A stretch of 55,820 bases of DNA, taken from contig CAMNQX010000011.1 of the NCBI GenBank assembly GCA_946550725.1, positions 1-55,820 of the forward strand, in the 5' to 3' direction. Source of the DNA: an uncultured Clostridia bacterium. Its GTDB lineage: Bacteria > Bacillota > Clostridia > Oscillospirales > Oscillospiraceae. The translations under genes were made by a program, and so were the position numbers. Shown here piece after piece: positions 8,332 to 17,121 of this stretch. The number at the start of each line of letters is the position of its first letter. The stretch's first letter is position 1. Below the pieces are notes generated by a model that saw only the letters and a list, made by a program, of their open reading frames with translations, had not been told where the DNA came from and did no database searches.

Positions 8332-9440
8332 CCTTCCACCGCCTTTTCATAGACCTGGTACGTCTCCCCGGCCTGCTTGTGGATCTCAAACCGCTCCGCC
8401 ACGTTCTTCTTTGCGTTCTCCCGGCAGGTTTGCAGGAAGGCCGGGTCCTCCAGGAAACGGGCCAGCAGCCCGGCGGTGTTCTCCGGGTCGTTGTACGGCA
8501 GGAGTACGCCCCCCTGCTCCGGCCCGGTCAAAATGTCCGGGTTGCCCGCCATATCGGTGATGGCGGCGGGCAGGCCCGCGGCCATGGCCTCGATGATCAG
8601 GAAGCTGAGCGCCTCATGGCGGGAGGAATTCACATAGAGGTCGGCGGCCTTGAAGAGGTTCTTCATATCCTTGCGGAAGCCGATAAACCGCACGTCGTCC
8701 TCCCCCAGCCCCAGCTGGCCGCACAGGGCCTTGGTCGGCTCCAGCAGCTCCCCGTCCCCCGCCAGCACCAGGGTAAAGGGGACTTTGGTCCGCTCCTTCA
8801 GCGCCTTCATGGAACGGATCAGATAGTCGTGACCCTTGTCCTCGGCAAACCGGGAGGCGCACAGCATCACGAACCGGTCCGACCCGATGCCCAGCTCAGC
8901 GCGGAGGGTGGACTCCGTCCGCTCCCCCGCCCAGGCGTCCAGGTCCACGCCGTTGTGGAGCACATCGATCTTCTCCCCGCTCCAGCCGTTGGCGATGAGC
9001 TGCTGTTTGCCCAGGTTGCACACGGCGATCATGCGGTCCTGCTTTTTGTCCAGCAGTTTGTTGGAAAAGCGGGTGATCCAGTCGTTTGCCAGCACGAAAT
9101 GGTTGGTGTACACCACCCGCACCTTCTTGTTGTACCGCTTCGCCAACAGGGCAATATAGTTCTCCCGCAGGTAGTGGCAGTGGATCACATCGATGTCCCA
9201 CTCGCCGCACAGCGCCGCCAGCGCCTTGGCCGCCTTCCCGTCAAAACGGCTGTTCATGGCCAGCTGCCGGGTGGGCACGCCCATCGCCTCCAGCCGCTCC
9301 ACCAGCAGCCCCGGGGTGTTGTAGGCAAAATACGGCTCCACCTGGCCGCTGCCCTGGGGACCAAGATATTTCACCAACGATTCCACATACCGCTCCGTCC
9401 CCGCCTTACCGGCGAAGTTGAGCAAATAGAGCACCTTCAT
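8328..9440 (-). CDS. GT4-family glycosyltransferase
   Basis: The 370-residue protein begins MKVLYLLNFAGKAGTERYV, the GT-B N-domain nucleotide-binding pattern. The C-domain holds VLHNGVDLDAW, LVLAGDGEL, FIGFRKDMKNLFKAADLYV and SSRHEALSFLIIEAMAAGLP, where HEALSFLIIEAM is the E-x7-E motif of GT4. It transfers an activated sugar to an acceptor at the cytoplasmic face. ATG 9440 has AGAAAGGGG upstream; a longer open frame upstream overlaps TetR and is rejected. It follows the TetR gene by 22 bases and overlaps the next gene by 4. Confidence 0.92.
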   Translation of the reverse strand: MKVLYLLNFAGKAGTERYVESLVKYLGPQGSGQVEPYFAYNTPGLLVERLEAMGVPTRQLAMNSRFDGKAAKALAALCGEWDIDVIHCHYLRENYIALLAKRYNKKVRVVYTNHFVLANDWITRFSNKLLDKKQDRMIAVCNLGKQQLIANGWSGEKIDVLHNGVDLDAWAGERTESTLRAELGIGSDRFVMLCASRFAEDKGHDYLIRSMKALKERTKVPFTLVLAGDGELLEPTKALCGQLGLGEDDVRFIGFRKDMKNLFKAADLYVNSSRHEALSFLIIEAMAAGLPAAITDMAGNPDILTGPEQGGVLLPYNDPENTAGLLARFLEDPAFLQTCRENAKKNVAERFEIHKQAGETYQVYEKAVEG

Positions 9441-9462
9441 GCGCGCGCCCCTTTCTCTTGTA

Positions 9463-10023
9463 TCACAGCGGCAGTGCGCCGCTGACCGCCTTGCCCACCG
9501 TCTCGGCCAGATGAGCTTCGTCCATGTCCAGCTCGCCCCGCAGCCAAATGAGGTATGCCCGCATGACGGCGGCGGCGTAAAACTCGCCCAGCAGCTGCAG
9601 CTCCGCCTCGCTGTGGACCCCCTGGCGGCGGTAAAAGTCCTCAATGCCCTCCCGCAGAAGAACGCGGACGCGCTCCATGTAGTAGGTGTAACCGCCTCCC
9701 TGGGCCAACCGACGGAACAGGGGCATGTCCTTCTCTGCCAAATCGCACAGCATCCGGAAAAAGGCCACCATGCCGATGTTGGGGCCTTGGAATATCCCCT
9801 CCCGCTCAATGGCTTCCCGCAGATGGCGGAGACTCTCCTCGTAAAATTCCTCCAGAATTTCGTCTACGGTCTGGTAGTGGAGGTAAAAGGTCTTGCGGTC
9901 CACGTCCGCCCGCCTGGTCAGCTCGGTGATGGAGATCTTGGAAAAGTCCTTCTCGCCCAGCAGCTCAAACAGCGCCGCCGTCAGCGCCGCCTTGGTGCGG
10001 GTCACCCGCCGGTCTCCTGCCAT
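9463..10023 (-). CDS. TetR/AcrR-family transcriptional regulator
   Basis: The 186-residue DNA-binding protein has a helix-turn-helix near the N-terminus (FSKISITELTRRADVDRKTFYLHY, given here as a description of residues about 30-53) and an all-helical ligand domain. ATG 10023 is chosen with AAAGGAA upstream; an earlier ATG at 10101 is less typical. It sits head to head with a radical SAM gene and its promoter overlaps that of the partner. It is also only 22 bases upstream of the glycosyltransferase gene, so it may head that operon. Ligand unknown. Confidence 0.88.
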   Translation of the reverse strand: MAGDRRVTRTKAALTAALFELLGEKDFSKISITELTRRADVDRKTFYLHYQTVDEILEEFYEESLRHLREAIEREGIFQGPNIGMVAFFRMLCDLAEKDMPLFRRLAQGGGYTYYMERVRVLLREGIEDFYRRQGVHSEAELQLLGEFYAAAVMRAYLIWLRGELDMDEAHLAETVGKAVSGALPL

Positions 10024-10111
10024 CTGGACATCGTTCCTTTCTTTTGTGTATTTTTTGACAATTTTCTGCAGGAACGCCGATTTCTCAACAAATGTCGTCA
10101 CATTGGCAATT

Positions 10112-10158
10112 GCTTTTTTCTATTTGGACATTATACTATACCCCGTCGGATAAATCAA
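10112..10158. promoter_or_regulatory. overlapping promoters of tetR and radical SAM gene
   Basis: Minus strand: TTGATT (10153-10158), 17 bases, TATAAT (10130-10135) toward tetR. Plus strand: TTGCTT (10110-10115), 16 bases, TATACT (10132-10137) toward the radical SAM gene. The two -10 boxes overlap, so one bound repressor could close both. Confidence 0.6.
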
Positions 10159-10214
10159 CACTTGGGGAAAATTTTTAAGCTTTTCTTCAGGAACAGAAAG
10201 GAGACGCGATTCCA

Positions 10215-11552
10215 ATGAGTCTCGCGGATCAGGCAAAGAAATTTGGGTTCAACCAGGCCATGAAGTATCTGGCTAAGGACCCGGAGGAGAACCTCCCCAA
10301 GCTGATGGAGATGGTGGACAAATTCATGCCCGCCGACGTGTTTGTGGAGCAGCGGGCGGCGTTCCGCCACGCCATCAGCGAGAAAAACAACTGGTATCAG
10401 CTGCTGATGAAGTTTTACGCCCTGGACCCCCACGTGCGGGAGACGGTGTTCCGCACCTTCCTGCTCAACGGCAACCTCATCGGCTGGCCTCTGCAGGAGA
10501 AGAAGCGGGCTGAGCACGGGTGCAACATCCCCTGGGCCGTCCTGCTGGACCCCACCTCCGCCTGCAACCTCCACTGCACCGGGTGCTGGGCGGCGGAGTA
10601 CGGCCACCAGCTGAACCTGACCTATGACGACATCGACTCCATCATCCGCCAGGGCAAGGAGCTGGGGTGCTACATCTACATCTACACCGGCGGTGAACCC
10701 CTGGTGCGCAAGGCCGACCTCATGAAGCTGTGCGAGGTACACAACGACTGCGCCTTCCTCTGCTTCACCAACTCCACCCTCATCGACGAGGCGTTCTGCC
10801 AGGAGCTGCTGCGGGTGGGGAATTTCGTCCCCGCCATCTCCCTGGAGGGCTTTGAGGAAGCCAACGACTCCCGCCGGGGCGAAGGGGTCTACCAGAAGGT
10901 CATGGGCGCCATGAAGCTGCTGAAAAGCCACGGCCTGCCTTTCGGTCTGTCGGTTTGCTACACCTCCCGCAACTGGGACGACGTGACCTCGGAACAGTTC
11001 TTCGACCAGGTCATCGACATGGGCGCGCTGTTCGCCTGGTTCTTCCACTATATGCCCACCGGCAAGGACGCCGTCCCCGCGCTGATGCCCAAGCCTGACC
11101 AGCGCACGGCGGTGTACCAGCGCATCCAGGCCTTCCGCAAGACCAAGCCCCTCTTCACCATGGATTTCCAAAATGACGCCAAATATGTGGGCGGCTGTAT
11201 CGCCGGCGGGCGGCGGTATCTCCACATCAACGCCGCCGGAGACGTGGACCCCTGCGTGTTCATCCACTACTCCAACGTGAACATCCACGACGTGACCCTT
11301 CTGGAGGCCCTCAAGTCCCCCCTCTTCATGGCCTACCACAAGGGCCAGCCCTTCAACGAGAATATGTTCAAGCCCTGCCCCATGCTGGAAAACCCGGACA
11401 TCCTGCCCCGGCTGGTGGCGGAGACCGGCGCCCACTCCACCGACCCCGAAGCCCCCGAGTCCGCCGAGGACCTGTGCGCCCGCACCGCGCCCTACGCCCA
11501 GCAGTGGTCCCCCGTGGCCGACAAGCTCTGGGAGGAGCAGAAGGAGAAATAA
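10215..11552 (+). CDS. radical SAM protein
   Basis: The 445-residue protein has a CNLHCTGCW cluster motif (CxxxCxxC) near residue 118, then IYIYTGGEPLVRK, the GGEP element that binds SAM. A C-terminal Cys set (GGCIAGGRRYLHINAAGDVDPC, described as residues about 325-346, then a later PCP) suggests an auxiliary Fe-S cluster of SPASM or twitch type. An N-terminal helical domain of about 100 residues precedes the core. Similar proteins are common in gut Clostridia next to a TetR gene, as here. The substrate is not visible from context. Confidence 0.88.
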   Translation: MSLADQAKKFGFNQAMKYLAKDPEENLPKLMEMVDKFMPADVFVEQRAAFRHAISEKNNWYQLLMKFYALDPHVRETVFRTFLLNGNLIGWPLQEKKRAEHGCNIPWAVLLDPTSACNLHCTGCWAAEYGHQLNLTYDDIDSIIRQGKELGCYIYIYTGGEPLVRKADLMKLCEVHNDCAFLCFTNSTLIDEAFCQELLRVGNFVPAISLEGFEEANDSRRGEGVYQKVMGAMKLLKSHGLPFGLSVCYTSRNWDDVTSEQFFDQVIDMGALFAWFFHYMPTGKDAVPALMPKPDQRTAVYQRIQAFRKTKPLFTMDFQNDAKYVGGCIAGGRRYLHINAAGDVDPCVFIHYSNVNIHDVTLLEALKSPLFMAYHKGQPFNENMFKPCPMLENPDILPRLVAETGAHSTDPEAPESAEDLCARTAPYAQQWSPVADKLWEEQKEK

Positions 11553-11611
11553 GAGGCTGTCCTCCGCGACATCTTTGGGCATATAGACGGAAACAAATGG
11601 CTAAAAAACGC

Positions 11612-11640
11612 TTGCAATTCAGAGTCAAATAGGTTACAAT
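11612..11640 (+). promoter_or_regulatory. promoter of the SleB-like gene
   Basis: TTGCAA (11612-11617), 17 bases and TACAAT (11635-11640) form a good sigma-A-type promoter 28 bases before the start. It shares TTGCAATTC with the rpsT promoter. A sporulation-sigma promoter was not evident. Confidence 0.65.
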
Positions 11641-11668
11641 TTAGTAACAGAATGAATTTGGAAAGCGA

Positions 11669-12466
11669 GTGAAGCACTTGACGAAGCGATTGATCTGTCT
11701 TTTGATGGCCCTCACCCTGCTCTTTGGACTGAGTATTCCCGCGCTGGCCGCGCCGGCGAGCCAGATCCCGGTCTATGTAGACGGCGAGGTCGCGGCCAAC
11801 GCGGCCTCCATCGTGGAAAACGGCGTGACCTACGTGTCTCTTTACTCCACCACTCTGGTGCTGCGGCCCGGCTCCGGCCTCCGTGCAGACGGGGCCATGG
11901 AGGGCAGCGATTTTGTCCTCACCGCCTGGCCGGGGCAGGCCTATCTGATGTGCAACGGCCGGTACCTCTATGTTCCCGGCCTGGTGCGCTCCCATCCCGA
12001 GACCGGCGAGACCCTTGTGCCGGTGCGCACCCTAGCCAAGGCCCTGGGGGCTGAGGTGGAGTGGAAGGACGGGGCCATTTATCTGACCACCGGGGGTGCG
12101 GCACTGGAGAGCGGCGATACCTTTTACAACGCCGACGACCTGGACCTGATCGCCCGGGTAGTCCAGCACGAGAGCGGCAACCAGCCCCTGGCGGGCAAGA
12201 TCGGCGTGGCCAACGTGATCCTGAACCGGGTGAAGTTCTCCCAGTTCCCCAACACGGTCCGCGGGGTGCTCTTCCAGAAGAACCAGTTTACCGGCGCCAC
12301 CAACGCCACTCCCAAGGCGGAGGCCATCATCGCCGCCAAGCTGGCCATGGAGGGGGCCAACACGGTGGGAAACGCCTGCTGGTTCAACGGCGTGGGCAAG
12401 GCCTTCTGGGCCTCCCGGAACAAGAGCCTGATCGTCACCATCGGCGGCCATTCCTTCTACGGCTGA
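11669..12466 (+). CDS. SleB-type cell wall hydrolase with stalk domain
   Basis: The 265-residue protein has a signal peptide (KRLICLLMALTLLFGLSIPALAA), a copper-amine-oxidase-N-like domain (VYVDGEVAANAASIVENGV ... LVPVRTLAKALGAEVEW) and a C-terminal Hydrolase_2 domain. The latter shows LIARVVQHESGNQPLAGKI with the catalytic-type Glu, then VANVILNRV and GVLFQKNQFTGA. SleB-family enzymes are lytic transglycosylases that degrade spore cortex. The start is GTG 11669 or TTG 11678; GGAAAG precedes the former. It is the last host gene before the mobile element. Confidence 0.88.
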   Translation: MKHLTKRLICLLMALTLLFGLSIPALAAPASQIPVYVDGEVAANAASIVENGVTYVSLYSTTLVLRPGSGLRADGAMEGSDFVLTAWPGQAYLMCNGRYLYVPGLVRSHPETGETLVPVRTLAKALGAEVEWKDGAIYLTTGGAALESGDTFYNADDLDLIARVVQHESGNQPLAGKIGVANVILNRVKFSQFPNTVRGVLFQKNQFTGATNATPKAEAIIAAKLAMEGANTVGNACWFNGVGKAFWASRNKSLIVTIGGHSFYG

Positions 12467-12501
12467 GCAACAGTCTTTGGCAGAAAAGCAAGGACCCAAC
12501 C

Positions 12502-12533
12502 CTTTGGGATCAAAGGGTTGGGTCCTTTTTGTC
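12502..12533 (+). terminator. terminator of the SleB-like gene
   Basis: AAGGACCCAACCCTTTG and CAAAGGGTTGGGTCCTT make a long perfect stem, followed by TTTTGTC. It lies between the hydrolase gene and the 3' end of the recombinase gene. Confidence 0.88.
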
Positions 12534-12547
12534 GCCAGGAAGGATGA

Positions 12548-14218
12548 TTACTTCAGGCCGTTCTCGTAGGCCTCGATCATCTTCTTCAACGTGTGACCCG
12601 TACGACCTCTGAGGTTAGAAAGGTACTTGTCGCAGCTCTCCCCGGTAAAAACCTTGATTTGCAGCCGCATTGTGCCATCCTCCTGGGGGGTGACGAGTAT
12701 CCTGTCGATATACTTGTCCACAAACTCCTTGTTGATGATGCCCTGGGCGGCGTCCCGCTTAGCCTCCCGCAGTACCCGGCGAATGGTGTCAATGTGCTTT
12801 CTGAACTCATCCTTGGAAAGCTGCTGCTGTTCCAGCTCGTATATCTGTCTTTCTGCCTCGTCGATCTCCCGGTCGCAGTCCTTGTTCATGGCGAGGAAGT
12901 CTTTATCGGAAAGCTGACCCGCAGCATTATAGCCCAGCAGCTTGCTTTTCTTCTTCCGGGCAAGTTCGGCTTGCTCCCGGAGGGCGGTAATCTGCTTCGC
13001 CGTGTCGCCGCTATCGGCAAGAGACTTGTACATCTCAATGTATTCTTCAATGAGGGCTTCGGCGTCTGCCTCGGTCTCGTTGAACACCTCAAACAGAAGG
13101 GGCTTTAGCTCGTCCTCATAGATGGGGAAGGAGGCACAGCTATCGGCCCCGTTCTTGATTTTGCCCGAACAGACCCACTTGCTGTTCTTCTTGCCCTCCT
13201 TGTCCACGCTGTCCCGACGGTAGTATGCCGTCCCGCAGTCGGCGCAAAAGAGCTTGCCTGTCAGAAGGTTGGCGTGGTTGCATATCCCTTGCCGGCCCTT
13301 CACATCTTCGCTCCGCTTCCGCAAGACCTTGTTGGCAGCCTCCCATAGTTCCTCGTCCACGATGGCAGGGACGATTTCGCCTGTCTCGTCCTTGAACATC
13401 ACCCATTCCTCCGGGGGTAGGAACTTCTGCTTTTTGGTAAACAGGTCTATGACCTTGACCTTGTTGCCCACATAGTAGCCCTTGTACTTGGGGTTGCTTA
13501 TCATGCCAGACATGGTAGTGTGGGCAATCTTCTTGCCGTTATGGTTGCGGTAGCCCTTTTCCCAAAACAGTGTCTCGATCTGCTTCATACTGTATTCCCC
13601 GGTGGCGTATAACTCGAACAACTCCCGCACCATGGGGGCCTCGTCCTCGTCGATTACCAGCCGTCCGCCGTCCTTGATGTAGCCAAAAATACGGCTGTTG
13701 CCCAGCACCACGCCTTTCTTCACCGCCTGAGCATGACCGAACTTGACACGGCTACTAAGCTTGCGAAGCTCGTCCTGGGCGATGCCGGACATGATGGTAA
13801 GCCGTAGCTCGCTGTCCTCGTCCAGGGTGTTGATATTGTCATTCTGAAAAAACACCCCCACCCCGGCATTCAACAGTTCGCGGGTAAACATGATGGAATC
13901 CAGCGTATTACGGGCAAAACGGGAAATCTCTTTTGTAATGATAAAGTCAAATGCCCCTGATTTGCCGTCGTCCACCATGCGGTGAAAGTTCTCCCGCTTC
14001 TTGGTGGTGGCTCCAGACAGGCCTTCGTCAATGTAGCCCTCCACATACTCCCAAGCGGGATTTTTCTGGATCAAGTCCTGATAATAGGTGATCTGGTTAT
14101 CCAGAGAGTTAAGCTGCTCATCCTTCTCGCTGGACACCCGGGCGTAGAAGGTCACCCGCATGGGCAGGTCGTAGATACTTCTGGTTTTCAGTTGTTGTCT
14201 GGCGGTATGTATATCCAT
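12548..14218 (-). CDS. large serine recombinase
   Basis: The 556-residue protein has an N-terminal resolvase domain with FYARVSSEKDEQ (nucleophile Ser near residue 29-30), FDFIITKEISRFARN and DELRKLSSRVKFG. It is followed by a Recombinase domain (YKGYYVGN), a zinc ribbon (LFCADCGTAYYRR ... WVCSGK) and a C-terminal coiled coil. It inserts and excises the element by serine-linked double-strand exchange with a two-base core. ATG 14218 follows GGAGGG by 7 bases and is preferred over the in-frame ATG run upstream. Position at one end of the element is typical. Confidence 0.95.
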   Translation of the reverse strand: MDIHTARQQLKTRSIYDLPMRVTFYARVSSEKDEQLNSLDNQITYYQDLIQKNPAWEYVEGYIDEGLSGATTKKRENFHRMVDDGKSGAFDFIITKEISRFARNTLDSIMFTRELLNAGVGVFFQNDNINTLDEDSELRLTIMSGIAQDELRKLSSRVKFGHAQAVKKGVVLGNSRIFGYIKDGGRLVIDEDEAPMVRELFELYATGEYSMKQIETLFWEKGYRNHNGKKIAHTTMSGMISNPKYKGYYVGNKVKVIDLFTKKQKFLPPEEWVMFKDETGEIVPAIVDEELWEAANKVLRKRSEDVKGRQGICNHANLLTGKLFCADCGTAYYRRDSVDKEGKKNSKWVCSGKIKNGADSCASFPIYEDELKPLLFEVFNETEADAEALIEEYIEMYKSLADSGDTAKQITALREQAELARKKKSKLLGYNAAGQLSDKDFLAMNKDCDREIDEAERQIYELEQQQLSKDEFRKHIDTIRRVLREAKRDAAQGIINKEFVDKYIDRILVTPQEDGTMRLQIKVFTGESCDKYLSNLRGRTGHTLKKMIEAYENGLK

Positions 14219-14292
14219 CTGTTTGCCCTCCAAAGTTCGTAATATCATCATCATTATTATTATACCATATATCAGCGAAATTGCAAGAGAAA

Positions 14293-14328
14293 AAGACGCC
14301 GAAACCTTACAATTTCAAGCGTCTTTCC
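14293..14328 (-). terminator. terminator after the 45-residue gene
   Basis: On the minus strand AAAGACGC ... GCGTCTTTTTCTC forms an 8-bp stem with a 19-base loop and a T-rich tail. It separates the small gene from the recombinase gene. Confidence 0.6.
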
Positions 14329-14331
14329 TCT

Positions 14332-14469
14332 TTAGTCCCTATCTATAAGGCGGCGCATTTTCCGCCATTCTTCCTCTGTGATAATGTGCCGTTCCCGCAA
14401 GTAGTCATTGTAATAGTGGAGCCACGTCCGCCGAACAAGCACCTGCGGGAGCGGTGCAGTCGGTTTCAT
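14332..14469 (-). CDS. small conserved-looking protein of the IME
   Basis: An open frame of 45 codons starts at ATG 14469, with AAGGAG 9 bases upstream, and ends at TAA 14332. It codes for a basic, aromatic peptide ending in the amphipathic helix YLRERHIITEEEWRKMRRL. Size, charge and position between relaxase and recombinase genes recall recombination-directionality factors or small SHOCT-like proteins, but no family is recognised. It is followed by a terminator. Too short for routine gene callers. Confidence 0.6.
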   Translation of the reverse strand: MKPTAPLPQVLVRRTWLHYYNDYLRERHIITEEEWRKMRRLIDRD

Positions 14470-14556
14470 CGGCACCCACTCCTTCGGTGATATACTTTAC
14501 AGTTTTTCCCTTTATTATACTGGCGAGCACTTATTTCTTCGTAGACTCGAACCAAG

Positions 14557-15747
14557 TCAAAAGTTTTTGTATATGTCTGTACCCTTCAACTCCTCCGAGT
14601 GCTTTACATTCCACGCATTCAATTCTTTTCGAGTCTGTGCCTGCGGCTTATACTCTGCCCTGTACTTCTTAAAAAGGTGCCGCACTAAGATTTCTTCCCC
14701 ATCGTTGCCCCAGATTAGGTAAAATTTGTAGATGGTCGAATATAAGCCTGACCCCTTTTCCAGATGTTTCACAGCCTGTGTCAATGTCGTATCTACTGCG
14801 TTGACGCTGTGCAAGGTTGCCACTTTGGCGCCCGTCGCAACGGCGAGCAAATCATCAGTAATCATGATTGTGTCATCCAAAGCAGTATCAAAAAAACGAA
14901 ACTTGTCGCTTATCATCTTCGCAATCAGCTTTTGTAGCTCCTGCGGCGTCATTTGCTGCCGCAATAGTATATCTGTAATTTGATGAGCGTAATCATGGCG
15001 AAAGACGACCTCAAAACGCACCCAACTTTCGCACGCTATGGCTTCATCATAACGATAACCGCCTGTCTCGATCTGCTCTTTGCGCTTATCGTAGCAGCGC
15101 AGGAAACAAGCTGATTTGTTCTTTTTGCCGCCCAAATAAAAAGTCTCGTATTGCCCGTCCCGGTCAAACGCAGACATCGAGCGGATAACCCGCCGCTCCC
15201 GGTAATCTTTGACTGCTATGTTCCCCTGCAGTATGCCAGTGTATAGAGCGTCAGGGGACAGAAAGCTGTCAGAGGCCCGTAAACCCGGATAATCCTTGTA
15301 ATCGGCGACCAAATCTATGCGAGATAGGCGAGTGCGATATACCGGGAGCACCACACCCGCATTATTCACAAAATTAGCCTGTACCATGTCCAGAAATGCC
15401 CATATATCCGTTTGGGTGCCATACAATTCTTCAAATCGTTGCCGGTATGCGGCCCAAGCATAAGCGGAAAATCGGACACAAACGCCCATGTTTGGCATAT
15501 AATCATGCCAGCATAGCATTAGTATCCAAGGCCGGTCTTGGTATGTCAAACCATCTGTATAGCCAGCTTGCAGCCCCGCTTTGACCTTGTCTGGAGTGCC
15601 AAACATTTCTTCCAGACGGGAACTCTGTAAAAAACAGTTGATATAGTGTTCAGCGTCTACATTCCATCCTGCGGCGTCTATACGTTCAGGAGGGGTAAGT
15701 ACCAGCGTAAATTCGTCAACATCCACTGATAATTCAGGTATAAGCAT
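14557..15747 (-). CDS. replication initiation factor/MobT-like relaxase
   Basis: The 396-residue protein has the Rep_trans-type core, with RLSRIDLVADYKDY, FYLGGKKNKSACFLRCYDKR and WVRFEVVF; this three-part pattern is shared by pT181-type Rep proteins and by MobT relaxases of the Tn916/ICEBs1 class. It should nick the element oriT, making it the DNA-processing enzyme for mobilization and possibly for rolling-circle replication. It lies directly downstream of the FtsK-like gene with a 16-bp inverted repeat between, the same order as Tn916 orf21-orf20. The start has GGGGGTGA upstream. Confidence 0.88.
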   Translation of the reverse strand: MLIPELSVDVDEFTLVLTPPERIDAAGWNVDAEHYINCFLQSSRLEEMFGTPDKVKAGLQAGYTDGLTYQDRPWILMLCWHDYMPNMGVCVRFSAYAWAAYRQRFEELYGTQTDIWAFLDMVQANFVNNAGVVLPVYRTRLSRIDLVADYKDYPGLRASDSFLSPDALYTGILQGNIAVKDYRERRVIRSMSAFDRDGQYETFYLGGKKNKSACFLRCYDKRKEQIETGGYRYDEAIACESWVRFEVVFRHDYAHQITDILLRQQMTPQELQKLIAKMISDKFRFFDTALDDTIMITDDLLAVATGAKVATLHSVNAVDTTLTQAVKHLEKGSGLYSTIYKFYLIWGNDGEEILVRHLFKKYRAEYKPQAQTRKELNAWNVKHSEELKGTDIYKNF

Positions 15748-15782
15748 AATACATTATTTCACCCCCATAATTTAGTTTTGAG

Positions 15783-15819
15783 AGTGAACCCCCCGTCCTT
15801 ACAGGACGGGGGGTTCACT
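15783..15819. other. candidate oriT inverted repeat
   Basis: A perfect stem pairs GTGAACCCCCCGTCC (15784-15798) with GGACGGGGGGTTCAC (15804-15818), extended by one A-T pair, around loop TTACA. The loop holds the TAA stop of the FtsK-like gene. No T-run follows on either side, so it is not a standard terminator. It stands just upstream of the relaxase gene, where MobT-type oriTs lie, and resembles my recollection of GC-rich oriT repeats in ICEBs1 and Tn916. Confidence 0.6.
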
Positions 15820-17121
15820 TTGGGAATCCGCTGTCACTGCATTCAAAATATCAAAATTAAGCGTTGGGAACGACATGATCTTCGGGCCACGAGTCAAGCC
15901 CTGGTAGCTGTACAAGCCCTGGCCCGGCCCATATTTACGGCTTGGTAGGTTTGCGGCCTCCTCGAAGGCCGTGATATATGTTGTGTTGCTGGCTGAACCG
16001 AGGACGACTTTCCAGGGCAAATTGTCCCGAATGGCTGTCGGTACATCATCGCTCCCGGATTTTTGCATTACAACCCACAGAAAAAAGCCCAGTTGACGCC
16101 CTTGCAGAACGATGTTGCGTAAATACATGGAGACTTTATCCCGGGTCGCCTTGTCCAGTGTGGCAACGACCCGTTGAAAAGCTGCGAACTCGTCAAAAAT
16201 CAATACATGGGGAACAAGCCGCCAATGTCGATAATCTGCGTCCAACTTCTCTTGCAACTTGTCCTGCAGTTCATACTTGCGCTGGGTCATTTCACTGTGG
16301 AACGTTTCCAACTGTTCTATTATGTTTTCTATTTCCCCCGCAGTGCGCTCTGGCGCAATCTTTGCGCCAAGCACATACAGGCTGGATATTTTAGGGTCAG
16401 CGAAATAAAGCGTGGGTACAATCTCCCAGAGCTGCATTTGCAAGATCAGCGAGTACAAGGCATACGTCTTGCCCGAGCCAGTAGCCCCCACCAGAAGCAG
16501 GGACGAAAGTGGTACATGGTTGTCCTTGTCCATGTATAGCGTATAGCTGCCGTATTGCTTTTGATACTCTGCGAACTCGTTAATGTTGTCAAAGACAAGT
16601 TGATTATTCAGTGAACTATCAGAAATCAGGTACACATGCCAGTTGCCGTTGTCGCTGGTGTACTGCTCGTCAACGATATAGCGGCCCAGGGCGGATGACA
16701 AATCCAGCGTTTCAAGGCGTGTGTCATATTTGATATGGCCCCGTATCTGTATCTCGCCACGGGTCAGGTCATCATTCAATGTTACACGAATACAGGGCAG
16801 GGTGACGACCTGGTCCTCGCCCTCATGCCCCGTTATGCTGTAACTGGAAGCTTCCAGCAAAGCCCGCCTCACGCCCCGGACAAGCTGCGCATGCCGCCAC
16901 GCATAGCGCAGCCCCCGGCGCAGCCGGTGCGATAGCCCCCAGCAGACCAGATAGGTCGCACTCTGGGCCAAGGCCAGCAGCAGCGCTGCAACCCCGGCCC
17001 TGTGCAGGGCCGGGAGCTGCGGCAGCAGCCCGGCGGCCCCGCACAGCACGAGCCAGGAGAAAAGGTACAGCGCAAGTACCTCGGCGGCAAAGACTGCCAG
17101 ATATTTATCCCTTCTTGTCAT
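15799..17121 (-). CDS. FtsK/SpoIIIE-type coupling ATPase (TcpA-like)
   Basis: The 440-residue protein has two hydrophobic N-terminal segments (about 8-30 and 44-66), then an ATPase domain with Walker A LLLVGATGSGKTYALYSL, Walker B HVLIFDEFAAF and the C-terminal GRQLGFFLWVVMQ element seen in FtsK-HerA conjugation proteins. It should deliver the relaxase-DNA complex to a helper conjugation pore. ATG 17121 overlaps the end of the preceding gene by 17 bases; an in-frame start at 17181 has no ribosome site. Its stop lies in the loop of the putative oriT hairpin. Confidence 0.88.
   Translation of the reverse strand: MTRRDKYLAVFAAEVLALYLFSWLVLCGAAGLLPQLPALHRAGVAALLLALAQSATYLVCWGLSHRLRRGLRYAWRHAQLVRGVRRALLEASSYSITGHEGEDQVVTLPCIRVTLNDDLTRGEIQIRGHIKYDTRLETLDLSSALGRYIVDEQYTSDNGNWHVYLISDSSLNNQLVFDNINEFAEYQKQYGSYTLYMDKDNHVPLSSLLLVGATGSGKTYALYSLILQMQLWEIVPTLYFADPKISSLYVLGAKIAPERTAGEIENIIEQLETFHSEMTQRKYELQDKLQEKLDADYRHWRLVPHVLIFDEFAAFQRVVATLDKATRDKVSMYLRNIVLQGRQLGFFLWVVMQKSGSDDVPTAIRDNLPWKVVLGSASNTTYITAFEEAANLPSRKYGPGQGLYSYQGLTRGPKIMSFPTLNFDILNAVTADSQSEPPVL

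Noticed and set aside
14503-14540. Promoter near TATAAT on the minus strand before the 45-residue gene
   Set aside because: A -10-like TATAAT is present but no -35 lies 16-18 bases upstream, so I do not list it.
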